64,000 bases of DNA, taken from assembly GCF_022568815.1 (NCBI RefSeq), contig NZ_JAKZHX010000001.1, positions 434,001-498,000 of the forward strand, in the 5' to 3' direction. The first letter of the stretch is position 1. Each line of letters opens with the position of its first letter. Positions 43,472-52,101 of the stretch are shown in pieces. Made by a program: the position numbers and the translations under genes. Origin of the DNA: Undibacterium paludis. Its GTDB lineage: Bacteria; Pseudomonadota; Gammaproteobacteria; Burkholderiales; Burkholderiaceae_D. The notes under the pieces were generated by a model. The model was given only the letters and a program-made list of their open reading frames with translations. It was not told the origin of the DNA and did no database searches.

Positions 43472-44227
43472 ATGCAGACAAACTCAATCAAGGATCAGGT
43501 CAGCGCAGAAGAGTGGCAATTACGCGTTGACCTGGCGGCCTGTTACCGTCTGGTCGCCGCCTACGGCTGGAGTGACCTGGTATTCACGCACATCAGTGCC
43601 CGCATCCCCGGACCTGAACATCATTTCCTGATCAATCCTTATGGTTTGATGTTTGATGAGATCACGGCTTCCTCTCTGGTCAAGGTTGATCAGCTCTGTA
43701 ACAAGGTGATTGATTCGCCTTTTCCGGTGAACCCGGCCGGCTTTGTGATCCATAGTGCCGTGCATGCCGCACGTGAAGATGTGCAATGTGTCTTGCACAC
43801 GCATACCCGCGCCGGTGTTGCCGTCAGTGCACAGAAATGTGGCGTGCTGCCCATCTCGCAGCAGTCGACTTTTGTGCTGGCATCGCTGGCTTATCATGAT
43901 TATGAAGGTGTTGCCTTCAGGGAAGATGAAAAACCACGCTTGCAAGCCGACTTGGGACAGGCTAACTTTCTGATGTTGCGCAATCATGGTTTATTGACAG
44001 CAGGCAAATCGATTGCCGACGCTTTCCTGTCCATGTACACCTTTGAATCCACTTGCCAGATACAGCTGGCAGCACAGGCGGGCGGCGAGCTGGTCCACGT
44101 CAATCCCCTGATTGTCAAAGGTGTATCTGAAGCCATGCGTGTGCAGACTGGTGGACTCGGTGGCGCCTTTGTCTGGCCGTCGCTGATACGAAAACTTGAT
44201 CGCATGGATGAAAGTTATAAAACATGA
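43472..44227 (+). CDS. class II aldolase/adducin-family protein
   Basis: 251 residues. Class II aldolase fold: YRLVAAYGWSDLVFTHISAR, LINPYGLMFDEITASSLVK, and VLHTHTRAGVAVSAQ (the two histidines of HTH bind zinc), then FLMLRNHGLLTAGKSIADAF (third histidine). It belongs to the L-ribulose/fuculose-like or methylthioribulose dehydratase-like group; substrate unknown. GGAGA lies upstream of the ATG at 43472. The end overlaps the SDR start (ATGA). Confidence 0.87.
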   Translation: MQTNSIKDQVSAEEWQLRVDLAACYRLVAAYGWSDLVFTHISARIPGPEHHFLINPYGLMFDEITASSLVKVDQLCNKVIDSPFPVNPAGFVIHSAVHAAREDVQCVLHTHTRAGVAVSAQKCGVLPISQQSTFVLASLAYHDYEGVAFREDEKPRLQADLGQANFLMLRNHGLLTAGKSIADAFLSMYTFESTCQIQLAAQAGGELVHVNPLIVKGVSEAMRVQTGGLGGAFVWPSLIRKLDRMDESYKT

Positions 44228-45042
44228 TTGCAAAACACAAGGTCATCATCATCACTGGCAGCTCAGATGGAATAGGAGCAGAAATGGCGCGTCAGCTGGC
44301 GCGCACTTACGGCGCCAAACTGGCACTGGTGCTGGCGGCGCGCAATGAAGATGCCTTGAAGAAAGTGGCAGCCGAATGCAAAACTTTTGGCGCAGCAGCG
44401 CTGGTCGTGAAAACCGATGTAGGCATGGAGGCCAACTGCCGCCAGCTCATAGAAGCCGCTGTCGAACAGTTCGGCAGTATCGATGTGCTGATCAACAATG
44501 CTGGCAAATCGGCTCAGGCGCTGCTGGAAGAGGTCGACAATCTGGGCTGGTACCAGGAACTGATGCGTATCAATTTCTGGGGCAGTGTCTGGTGTACGCA
44601 TGCCGCCCTGCCCTACCTGAAAAAATCACGCGGCAAGATCGTTGCCATTTCTTCGCTGGCCGGTCTGATCGGTGTGCCGGGGCGCACTGCCTACAGCGCC
44701 AGCAAATTTGCCATGGGCGGTTTTTTTGAAAGCCTGCGTTCAGAAGTCAGGGACGCCGGTGTCAGCGTGACCCTGGCTTATCCCGGCGTGGTGGCCACCC
44801 AGATACGCTACCACGGCTATAACGCTGCCGGTGGTGCAGCCGGCAAGAGTGGCCTGAAAGAAGATGATGCCATGTCAGTTGAAGAATGCGCAGCCCTCAT
44901 CATCAAGGGTTTTGAGCGCGGTGACCGCGATGTGGTCATGACCTTCAAGGGCAAGCTTGGCCGCTGGATGAAGCTGATGCTGCCTGGACTGGTCGAAAAA
45001 ATGGCGATGGCTGCCTTGAAGAAAGAGGTCAGGCCGCATTGA
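44224..45042 (+). CDS. SDR-family oxidoreductase of the HD/aldolase operon
   Basis: 272 residues. ITGSSDGIGAEMARQLA (NAD(P)-binding), NNAGKSAQA, catalytic Ser in AISSLAGLIG and YSASKFAMGGFF (Y-x3-K), then the classical SDR tail with a hydrophobic C-terminus. The first codon overlaps the aldolase stop, so translation is coupled. It is the last gene of the operon before a strong terminator. Reduction or oxidation of the aldolase product is inferred. Confidence 0.9.
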   Translation: MIAKHKVIIITGSSDGIGAEMARQLARTYGAKLALVLAARNEDALKKVAAECKTFGAAALVVKTDVGMEANCRQLIEAAVEQFGSIDVLINNAGKSAQALLEEVDNLGWYQELMRINFWGSVWCTHAALPYLKKSRGKIVAISSLAGLIGVPGRTAYSASKFAMGGFFESLRSEVRDAGVSVTLAYPGVVATQIRYHGYNAAGGAAGKSGLKEDDAMSVEECAALIIKGFERGDRDVVMTFKGKLGRWMKLMLPGLVEKMAMAALKKEVRPH

Positions 45043-45122
45043 GCCTGTCGCTTTATGGGAGCATGTTTTGCTGAAGTCGCTCATGCGGGGGCATTTTATG
45101 ACACCGTTACACGGCAAATTCA

Positions 45123-45164
45123 AGCAAAAAACCCCGAACTGTTGCGCAGTTCAGGGCTTTTTGC
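45123..45164. terminator. bidirectional terminator
   Basis: AGCAAAAA..CCCGAACTG pairs with CAGTTCaGGGCTTTTTGCT around a TTGCG loop, with A-rich and T-rich flanks on both sides. It lies between the SDR gene and the convergent porin gene. Confidence 0.9.
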
Positions 45165-45181
45165 TGCATCAATTCATTCTG

Positions 45182-46231
45182 TCAGAAACGGTGCTGTATG
45201 CCTACAGTCGCTGAAGTCTGGCTGGTAGAGAAACCTGCATCATCACGTGATACACCAGTCAGCTTGTTATTGCTGGCCTTGGCATAGCCACCGGCGATAT
45301 AGATGTCGGTACGTTTGGACAAGGCATATTTGGCGCGCAGGGCCAGCAGGCCCGGGTCTGCGTCAGCACCTGGGGCCATGTTCTTGATATCCTGGTAGTA
45401 GTACACGCCTGTCAGTGTCCATGCAGGTGTCAGGGCATAGTTGGCACCCAGCCACAGCATGTCGCTGCGTTGATCTGCGGCGCCGCTTGCCATGGTTTTC
45501 TTGAAGTTGCGGTAACCCAGGAACAGCTTGGCTTCGCCCAGGTCATACGTCCCGGCCAGGTGCCAGACCTTGGCCTGGTCGTAAGAACCATTGGCGATCG
45601 GTGCGCTATTGTTTTGTTCATAGGTCACCACGGCAGACCAGGGACCGTCAAACACGCTGGCGGCGACGATGTATTTGGCATTGCCGGACGTATTGCCGGC
45701 CACTTCACCAAAACCATAGGTCGCACCGAGTTTATAGCCCTTGCCGTCGTACTGGTATTTGACCAGGTTGGAGACACCGGTCAGCATGCCATCCTTGCGG
45801 CCGCCTGTGGCGCCGGCAGAGGTGGCCCAGGAATATTGCGGCGCATAACCCATGGGGTCATACGGCAGAATGAAATCATAAGTAGTGCTGTAAGAACGGC
45901 CGCCGATGATGCGGCCAAAATCACCTTGCAGGCCGACATTGGCCTGACGGCCGAACATATCGCCGTCAGAAGCACCGGTGTCGAGCAATACGCCGCCTTC
46001 GAGTTGCATGATGGCTTTGAGGCCATTGCCGAGGTCTTCGCTGCCGCGCAGACCGAAGCGCGATGTATTCATGCCGCCGCTGTTGAGTTTGAACTGGCTG
46101 TTTTTATTGGCGTCAGCATTATTGTTGTAAGTAATGTTGACATCCATCAGGCCGTAGATCGTGACATTGGATTGCGCATGTACTGCAGTTGCCATGCATG
46201 CCAGTGTGGCAGCGCCGAGTAACTTCTTCAT
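45182..46231 (-). CDS. Gram-negative trimeric porin
   Basis: 349 residues. Signal peptide MKKLLGAATLACMATAVHA, then SNVTIYGLMDVNITYNNNA, LGLRGSEDLGNGLKAIMQLE-like strands (FGLRGSEDLGNGLKAIMQLE), FGRQANVGLQGDFGRIIGG and a C-terminal VGIQHRF with the final Phe. This is the typical Burkholderiales OmpC-like general porin (Porin_4). It would form trimers in the outer membrane and pass small hydrophilic solutes. AGGAGAA precedes the ATG. Single gene with its own promoter region. Confidence 0.93.
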   Translation of the reverse strand: MKKLLGAATLACMATAVHAQSNVTIYGLMDVNITYNNNADANKNSQFKLNSGGMNTSRFGLRGSEDLGNGLKAIMQLEGGVLLDTGASDGDMFGRQANVGLQGDFGRIIGGRSYSTTYDFILPYDPMGYAPQYSWATSAGATGGRKDGMLTGVSNLVKYQYDGKGYKLGATYGFGEVAGNTSGNAKYIVAASVFDGPWSAVVTYEQNNSAPIANGSYDQAKVWHLAGTYDLGEAKLFLGYRNFKKTMASGAADQRSDMLWLGANYALTPAWTLTGVYYYQDIKNMAPGADADPGLLALRAKYALSKRTDIYIAGGYAKASNNKLTGVSRDDAGFSTSQTSATVGIQHRF

Positions 46232-46596
46232 CGGTGTTCTCCTATAGAAATTTTTGTTTTGCAGACAACATGCGTGTCATGTAGTCAGGGCACATGCTAA
46301 GGAGCAGAAGCTTTCAGTTCCCTTTCTAAGACTGTTTAGTTGCCTTGGTGACATCATACTGTTGTGTAAAAGCCTCTTTACAACATAGTCAGCTTTGCCT
46401 GATACGCCAAATCTATTTTTACCCTTTGCGACGGTTTTTGAGCGCTTCACACCAATTTCCTGCCCCTGATCTCATAGCGCTGGAGAGATGGACACGCGCG
46501 ATTTAATCTGTCCTTGCTGTCGCCACAAAACAACATCCTGATTCACCTAATTGATAGACCAACACTGTTCACTTAACTTACTCAATGGAGCCCATC
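46232..46596. other. divergent promoter region between porin and a secreted protein
   Basis: 365 bases without coding potential; both flanking genes read outwards and both should have promoters here. I see no clear operator or RNA; TGTAAA..TTTACA (about 46366-46381) is a small inverted repeat. Confidence 0.5.
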
Positions 46597-47334
46597 ATGA
46601 AAAACATTCTCTCTGGCATCAAAGCCAAACAAGTCCTGGTTGCCATCAGCATTGCTGTTGCAAGCACCGGTAACGCCCTGGCATTTTCAGAAACTGAATT
46701 CAAAACTGCTTTCAAGCAACTGGTCGCAACACCTTATGTCAGCCAGGAGCAATATGCAGCCAATGCCGTGTCAGCATGGCTGAACCAGGATTACATCAAT
46801 TCTCTTGGCCAGGCCGAGATTGATGCCGCCAGGAATGCCAGCGAAGCAGCTGCAACCAGCTTCAATCAATTGCTCAAACAGGAACCTGGCAATCCCTTGC
46901 TGCTGTCCTACGCCGGTGCAGCAACTGCCAAATCATCACTGGCAAAAATAGCCAAAGGTGAAAAAACCACTGCACTGGAAGACGGTACAGCCATGTTGGA
47001 ACAGGCTTTGCAACTGGCGGGCAGCAACAAGGACATGCATGGTTCTGTACCGGTTGCGCTGGAAGTACGCTTTGTCGCTGCCAACACTTTTCTGGCCGTA
47101 CCCACGGTGATGAACCGCAATCAGCAGGGTCAGCAATTGCTGAAGGACGTATTGAATGACCAGCAGTTTGCCCAAGCCAGTGTCAATTTTCGCGGTGCGG
47201 TGTGGATGCGTGCCGCCAGCCTGGCAGCAGAGCAGCACCGCAATGAAGAAGCAAGAAAATACCTGAATGAGGTGTTGAAAAGCAATGCGCCGCAATCAGC
47301 TACTGCTGCACAACTCTTGCAGTCCTTGAGCTGA
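46597..47334 (+). CDS. exported helical-repeat protein of unknown function
   Basis: 245 residues starting MKNILSGIKAKQVLVAISIA, with a signal peptide cleaved after ALA (about 33). The mature part is alpha-helical, with TPR-like features: alanine-rich paired helices, FNQLLKQEPGNPLLLSYAGA, then AASLAAEQHRNEEARKYLNE. I do not recognise the family. Start chosen at 46597, where TGGAG lies 7 bases upstream. It is probably a periplasmic scaffold or a chaperone-like protein; it has no visible operon partner. Confidence 0.65.
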   Translation: MKNILSGIKAKQVLVAISIAVASTGNALAFSETEFKTAFKQLVATPYVSQEQYAANAVSAWLNQDYINSLGQAEIDAARNASEAAATSFNQLLKQEPGNPLLLSYAGAATAKSSLAKIAKGEKTTALEDGTAMLEQALQLAGSNKDMHGSVPVALEVRFVAANTFLAVPTVMNRNQQGQQLLKDVLNDQQFAQASVNFRGAVWMRAASLAAEQHRNEEARKYLNEVLKSNAPQSATAAQLLQSLS

Positions 47335-47446
47335 TGAAGGCTTGTGATTGGGCTTATGATGCCTGGCAAAGCGATGACACCTTGAATCGGTGTCATCAGC
47401 TTTCATCGACTTTCATCCACTGCGCACGACAATAGCATGATGCAGT

Positions 47447-48805
47447 TTATTTCTTGATTTTGACCGGCCTTTGCCAGCCATCAATGGTCATCTGGCGCGC
47501 ACGCGATACGGTCAGCTTACCTTCCGGCGCATCCTTGGTCAGTGTCGTACCCGCCCCCAGTGTCGCTCCCTTGCCCACTCTGACTGGCGCCACCAGTTGC
47601 GTATCGCTGCCGATGAAGGCGTCGTCCTCAATGATGGTGCGCGATTTGTTGACGCCATCATAGTTACAGGTAATCGTACCTGCACCGATATTGACGCGAC
47701 TGCCTATGGTGGCGTCACCAATGTAAGCCAGGTGATTGGCTTTGCTGTGCGCGGCGATCTGACTGTTTTTGACTTCGACAAAATTGCCGATGTGAACATC
47801 CTCTGCCAGTTCAGCACCGGGGCGCAGGCGTGCATATGGGCCTATCTGTGATTTGGCGCCGACTACTGCATCTTCTATATGGCAAAAAGCCTTGATGCTG
47901 GCGCCTGCCGCAATGCGTGCATCCTTGATGACACAGTTAGGGCCTATCGTCACACCGTCTTCGAGTTGCACGTCACCGATAAAGACACAGCCTACATCGA
48001 TAGATACATCACGCCCGCATTGCAGCTTGCCGCGCACATCAATACGCGCCGGGTCATACAGGCCCACGCCTTGCTCCAGTAATTTGTTAGCAATATTTTT
48101 TTGATGTATGCGTTCCAGTTCTGCCAGTTGGACCTTGCTGTTGACACCCAGGGTCTCCCATACCGCATCGGGCTGGGCAGAAACAACTTCCACACCATCA
48201 ATGACAGCCTGGGCAACGATGTCGGTCAGGTAGTATTCACCCTGGGCATTTTTATTGGACAGATTGCCCAGCCACTTTTGCAGGTGAGCAGTCGGTATCG
48301 ACATGATGCCGGTATTGGTCTCAGTAATCTGGCGCTCAGCCTCCGTCGCATCTTTCTGTTCGACGATGCGCTTGATGACGCCGTCTTCCCTGACAATGCG
48401 ACCAAGACCCGTAGGGTCAGTCATATCGACGGTCAGTATGCCGAGCTTGTCTTTGCCCGCCGCAGCAATCAGGCGAACCAGGCTGGCTGGTGTGGTCAAT
48501 GGCACATCACCATACAGGACCAGGGTAGGCTTACCTGCATCAAGAACAGGCAAGGCCTGGGCAACCGCGTGGCCTGTACCCAGTTGAGGCTCCTGCAAGG
48601 CAAAGCGCAGGTCGTCAGCCGCAACGGCGCCAGGTACCTGTTCGCCGCCATGACCATAGATCACGCAAATATTACTCGCCTGAAGCTGACGCGCCGTGTC
48701 AATCACATGCGATAGCAAGGGCTTGCCCGCGAGATGGTGCAGGACCTTGGGAAGGGAAGACTGCATGCGCTTGCCCATACCGGCAGCGAGGATAACAACA
48801 TTCAT
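47447..48805 (-). CDS. glmU: bifunctional GlcNAc-1-P uridyltransferase/GlcN-1-P acetyltransferase
   Basis: 452 residues. N-terminal nucleotidyltransferase: [20 protein letters not shown] with [32 protein letters not shown]-terminal left-handed beta-helix with hexapeptide repeats ([35 protein letters not shown]). It makes UDP-GlcNAc from GlcN-1-P, acetyl-CoA and UTP; with glmS it supplies cell-wall and LPS precursors. I start at MNVVILAAG (48805), since the longer frame adds 36 non-conserved residues. The gene is single. Confidence 0.96.
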   Translation of the reverse strand: MNVVILAAGMGKRMQSSLPKVLHHLAGKPLLSHVIDTARQLQASNICVIYGHGGEQVPGAVAADDLRFALQEPQLGTGHAVAQALPVLDAGKPTLVLYGDVPLTTPASLVRLIAAAGKDKLGILTVDMTDPTGLGRIVREDGVIKRIVEQKDATEAERQITETNTGIMSIPTAHLQKWLGNLSNKNAQGEYYLTDIVAQAVIDGVEVVSAQPDAVWETLGVNSKVQLAELERIHQKNIANKLLEQGVGLYDPARIDVRGKLQCGRDVSIDVGCVFIGDVQLEDGVTIGPNCVIKDARIAAGASIKAFCHIEDAVVGAKSQIGPYARLRPGAELAEDVHIGNFVEVKNSQIAAHSKANHLAYIGDATIGSRVNIGAGTITCNYDGVNKSRTIIEDDAFIGSDTQLVAPVRVGKGATLGAGTTLTKDAPEGKLTVSRARQMTIDGWQRPVKIKK

Positions 48806-48971
48806 GGTGAAGTAATGAAAAGTGAATACACTTAAAAGTTTATCATGCGCAATCGGCTTACCCGACCTCGCGGACAAGCAGTTCAACAAAATTGACCTGC
48901 CTGTCTGAAACAAAAATGTACAAAAAAAATCCGGCTCAGTGCGCTATTTGGGTTAAAGCCCATGTACAATT

Positions 48972-48990
48972 GAGAATAATTATCATTTAG
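48972..48990 (+). promoter_or_regulatory. Fur box of the PepSY-ApbE operon
   Basis: GAGAATAATTATCATTTAG matches the 19-bp Fur consensus (GATAATGATAATCATTATC) at 13 positions. It lies 15 bases upstream of the ATG at 49006, in an A/T-rich promoter. Iron repression is therefore predicted. Confidence 0.75.
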
Positions 48991-49005
48991 AATAAGTAAG
49001 AATTC

Positions 49006-49644
49006 ATGCAATCCGGCTCAGACACTTTGCCACAACAACAAAAAAGAGCATTCTGGCTGCGTCACCTGCATCAGTGGCACTGGATCAGTTCAGCAGTGTG
49101 CCTGATTGCCATGCTCCTGTTTGCGGCTACCGGCATTACCCTCAATCACTCGGCGCAGATTGAGGCGCACCCGGCCGTCAGCACAAAAAACGGACACCTG
49201 CCCTTTGCCTTGCTCAAGCAACTGCAGACCGCGAGGGACAAGGAAGAAGCCGTCTTGCCTGCAGAGGTAGTGGACTGGCTGGCGCAGGACTTGGGTATCA
49301 AGATCAATGAACAAAGCCCGGAATGGTCGCCAGAAGAAGCATATATCGCCCTGCCACGGCCAGGTGGCGATGCCTGGCTGCGCATAGCGCTGGATAATGG
49401 TGATGTCGAATATGAACTGACCAGCCGTGGCTGGATAGCCTACTTCAATGACTTGCACAAAGGCCGCAACACGGGTACAGCCTGGACCTGGTTTATCGAC
49501 ATCTTTGCTGCAAGCTGCCTGATTTTTTGTATTACCGGTTTGTTCCTGCTGAAGATGCACGCCAGGAATCGCCCCAGCACCTGGCCTGTCGTGATGTTCG
49601 GCCTGGTCTTGCCTTTGGTGCTGGCCCTGGTGTTTATCCATTGA
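49006..49644 (+). CDS. PepSY-associated membrane protein
   Basis: 212 residues with two membrane helices (about 25-45, WISSAVCLIAMLLFAATGIT, and 165-185, FIDIFAASCLIFCITGLFLL, plus a final hydrophobic segment) and a periplasmic PepSY-like region between. Such proteins are found with ferric-reductase and FMN-transferase genes in iron-regulated clusters. The first gene after a Fur box. The role is unclear; electron transfer across the membrane is inferred from partners. Confidence 0.82.
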   Translation: MQSGSDTLPQQQKRAFWLRHLHQWHWISSAVCLIAMLLFAATGITLNHSAQIEAHPAVSTKNGHLPFALLKQLQTARDKEEAVLPAEVVDWLAQDLGIKINEQSPEWSPEEAYIALPRPGGDAWLRIALDNGDVEYELTSRGWIAYFNDLHKGRNTGTAWTWFIDIFAASCLIFCITGLFLLKMHARNRPSTWPVVMFGLVLPLVLALVFIH

Positions 49645-49690
49645 TCACTTACTCACTACCGATTTACCGTTCATAGAAAGTCTTGTTCCC

Positions 49691-50209
49691 ATGCGTAATT
49701 TGCTCCCGTTTGCCATTACCAGCCTGCTTGGTGCCCAGACCATGAATGCCGTTGCGGCAGACATGACGTTAAAAGTCGAAGTACCACGCCTGAACGTGGC
49801 TGAATATCACAAACCCTATGTTGCGATCTGGCTAGAAAAGCCGGACCAGAGTTTTGCCGGTAATCTCAGTGTCTGGTATGACTTGAAAAAACGCGACAAC
49901 GAGGGCACGAAGTGGCTCAAGGATTTGCGTCAGTGGTGGCGTCGCAGCGGTCGTGAATTGCAGATGCCGGTAGATGGTCTCAGCGGCGCCACCCGCACGA
50001 CTGGTGAACAGACGCTGAGCTTTGCCGGTGACAAGGGTGTATTGGCACAACTGCCAGCCGGTGAATATCAGTTGATCGTGGAAGCTGCGCGTGAAGGTGG
50101 CGGCCGTGAAGTGGTGAAAGTACCTTTTCAGTGGCAAGCCAAGGGCGAACAGAATCTGAAAGCGCAAGGCAGCCATGAACTTGGCGCAGTGACCGTGACT
50201 ATTAAATAA
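49691..50209 (+). CDS. exported DUF2271 protein
   Basis: 172 residues. Signal peptide (LPFAITSLLGAQTMNAVAA), then the DUF2271 pattern: VPRLNVAEYHKPYVAIWLEK, NLSVWYDLKKRDNEGTKWLK, DGLSGATRTTGEQTLSF, and YQLIVEAAREGGGREVVKVP. It is the second gene of the Fur-box operon; function unknown, periplasmic. Confidence 0.85.
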   Translation: MRNLLPFAITSLLGAQTMNAVAADMTLKVEVPRLNVAEYHKPYVAIWLEKPDQSFAGNLSVWYDLKKRDNEGTKWLKDLRQWWRRSGRELQMPVDGLSGATRTTGEQTLSFAGDKGVLAQLPAGEYQLIVEAAREGGGREVVKVPFQWQAKGEQNLKAQGSHELGAVTVTIK

Positions 50210-50233
50210 CAATGAGCGACAATGAGGAACAAT

Positions 50234-51043
50234 ATGATCTCCATTCGTAAAATAGCCATTTTCTCGGCACTGGCTTGTGCAGCAATCTCGGCACAGGCGC
50301 ATCGCCCTTTTCTGGTACCTTCATCTACCGTCGTTTCCGGCAATACGCCGTGGGTAACCGTTGATGCAGCCGCTGCTACTGACGTCTTTGTTTTTGACCA
50401 CAATGCCTTAAAGCTCGACAACCTGTTTATCACTGCGCCTGACGGCACTGCACTGAAGCCGGAAAATACCAGCACAGGCAAATTCCGCAGCAGCTTTGAT
50501 GTCAAACTGAGTCAGGCTGGCAGCTATAAAATCGGCATCCTGAATGAAGGCTTGTTCGCCAGCTATAAAGAAGACGGCAAGGTCAAGCGCTGGCGCGGCA
50601 CGGCAGACACTTTCGTCAAGGAAGTTCCTGCCAATGCAGAAGAATTGCAAGTCACTCAGCGTTCAGGTCGCATCGAAACCTTTGTCACCAATGGCAAACC
50701 CGGCGGCAAGGCACTGGCGATCACCGGCAACGGCCTGGAATTGAGCGGCGCCACTCACCCGAATGACCTGGTCGCCGGAGAAACAGCCCAGTTCCGCCTG
50801 ACCCTTGATGGCAAACCGGCAGCCAAAGTCAGTGTCACCCTGATCGCTGGCGGCTTGCGTTATCGGCAGAAACTTGATGAAAAAACTTTCGTCACGGACA
50901 GTGAAGGCAAATTCAGTGTAACTTGGACGAACGCAGGCCTGTACTGGCTCGAAGCAGAGATCAAGGATGACAGGCAAGTCAAGGCTCCGGCCAAATCCAG
51001 GGTTGCCAGCTATGTGGCGACACTGGAAGTCTTGCCGCAATAA
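50234..51043 (+). CDS. exported DUF4198 protein
   Basis: 269 residues. Signal peptide (KIAIFSALACAAISAQA) cleaved before HRPFLVPSST. DUF4198 family: the N-terminal HRPFLVPSSTVVSGNTPWV, VFDHNALKLDNLFITAPDG, and an Ig-like C-terminal part (VSVTLIAGGLRYRQKLDEK, WLEAEIKDDRQ). These are metal-uptake-linked periplasmic proteins in several clusters (NikM-like); histidine at the mature N-terminus could bind metal. Start at 50234, where GAGGA lies 7 bases upstream. Confidence 0.85.
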   Translation: MISIRKIAIFSALACAAISAQAHRPFLVPSSTVVSGNTPWVTVDAAAATDVFVFDHNALKLDNLFITAPDGTALKPENTSTGKFRSSFDVKLSQAGSYKIGILNEGLFASYKEDGKVKRWRGTADTFVKEVPANAEELQVTQRSGRIETFVTNGKPGGKALAITGNGLELSGATHPNDLVAGETAQFRLTLDGKPAAKVSVTLIAGGLRYRQKLDEKTFVTDSEGKFSVTWTNAGLYWLEAEIKDDRQVKAPAKSRVASYVATLEVLPQ

Positions 51044-51081
51044 TCTGGCTTCCATCATTCGGCCCCATTACCAAGAGCAAT

Positions 51082-52095
51082 ATGCATCGTGTTTTCATAC
51101 CGCTGGATGTGACAGAACCACAGATTCCGCCACTCCAGGCCGTCAGCCGCACGTTCTGCGGCAACAGTATGGGTACCAGCTGGACTGTGCAACTGTTCTG
51201 CCTGCCAGCCCATGATGCACAGACATTGCAGGCGGGCATACAGGCAGAACTGGACCTGGTCGTCACGCAGATGAGCACCTGGGAACAGTCGTCGCAACTA
51301 TGCAGATTCAACCGTCTGCCTGCCCTTGAATGGCAGGCTTTGCCGCCTGAATTCTTCAAGCTGATTGACTATAGTCTCTATCTGTCACAACAGACAGGTG
51401 GTGCTTACGATATCACTGCAGGCAAGCTGGTTGACCTGTGGGGCTTTGGCCCGGCGGGTAAGCGCAGCACAGCACCGACGGAAAAGGACATCCAGGCTGC
51501 CTTGCGGGCTGGCAACTGGAAATCACTGGAACTTGACCATCTGCACCGGCGCTTGCGCCAGACTGGTAGCATCGCGCTGGATTTGTCCGCCATCGCCAAG
51601 GGTTTTGCCCTGGACCAGATTGCGCGCTACCTGGACAGCCAGGAAATCAGCAGTTATCTGATAGAACTGGGCGGGGAATTGCGCGGGCTGGGCATGAAAA
51701 AAGATCAATCCCCGTGGTGGGTGAAGATAGAAAGCCCGTCTGGAAGCAACGGCAATATTGGTACGCAGCACCAGGAATACCTGGTCGCACTGCATGGCTT
51801 ATCGGTAGCGACATCGGGGGATTACCGCCAGTATTTTGAACAGGATGGACACCGCTATGCCCATACCCTGGACCCGCGCACCGGCTACCCCGTAACCAAT
51901 GAACTGGCATCAGTCACGGTATTGCATCAAGAATGCATGGTGGCAGACGCCATGGCAACTGCACTGACTGTGCTGGGTTGTTCCGCAGGGCTGGAATATG
52001 CCAATCAGCATCAGGTCGCCGCCCTGTTCTTGCAAAGAACCACAAACGGTTTCGAAGAAAAAATGAGCAAGGCATTGATAGCCATGCTGGATTGA
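51082..52095 (+). CDS. apbE: FAD:protein FMN transferase
   Basis: 337 residues. ApbE motifs are present: NSMGTSWTVQLFCLP, AYDITAGKLVDLWGFGP, DLSAIAKGFALDQIARYLD, SYLIELGGELRGLG, and ECMVADAMATALTVLG (metal-binding D and T). It attaches FMN covalently to Thr/Ser of periplasmic proteins, using Mg2+. No signal peptide is visible, unlike most family members, so localisation is unclear. The acceptor could be a PepSY-type or electron-transport protein; no S/TGAT acceptor is obvious in this window. It belongs to the Fur-regulated operon. Confidence 0.9.
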   Translation: MHRVFIPLDVTEPQIPPLQAVSRTFCGNSMGTSWTVQLFCLPAHDAQTLQAGIQAELDLVVTQMSTWEQSSQLCRFNRLPALEWQALPPEFFKLIDYSLYLSQQTGGAYDITAGKLVDLWGFGPAGKRSTAPTEKDIQAALRAGNWKSLELDHLHRRLRQTGSIALDLSAIAKGFALDQIARYLDSQEISSYLIELGGELRGLGMKKDQSPWWVKIESPSGSNGNIGTQHQEYLVALHGLSVATSGDYRQYFEQDGHRYAHTLDPRTGYPVTNELASVTVLHQECMVADAMATALTVLGCSAGLEYANQHQVAALFLQRTTNGFEEKMSKALIAMLD

Positions 52096-52101
52096 CCAAG
52101 T

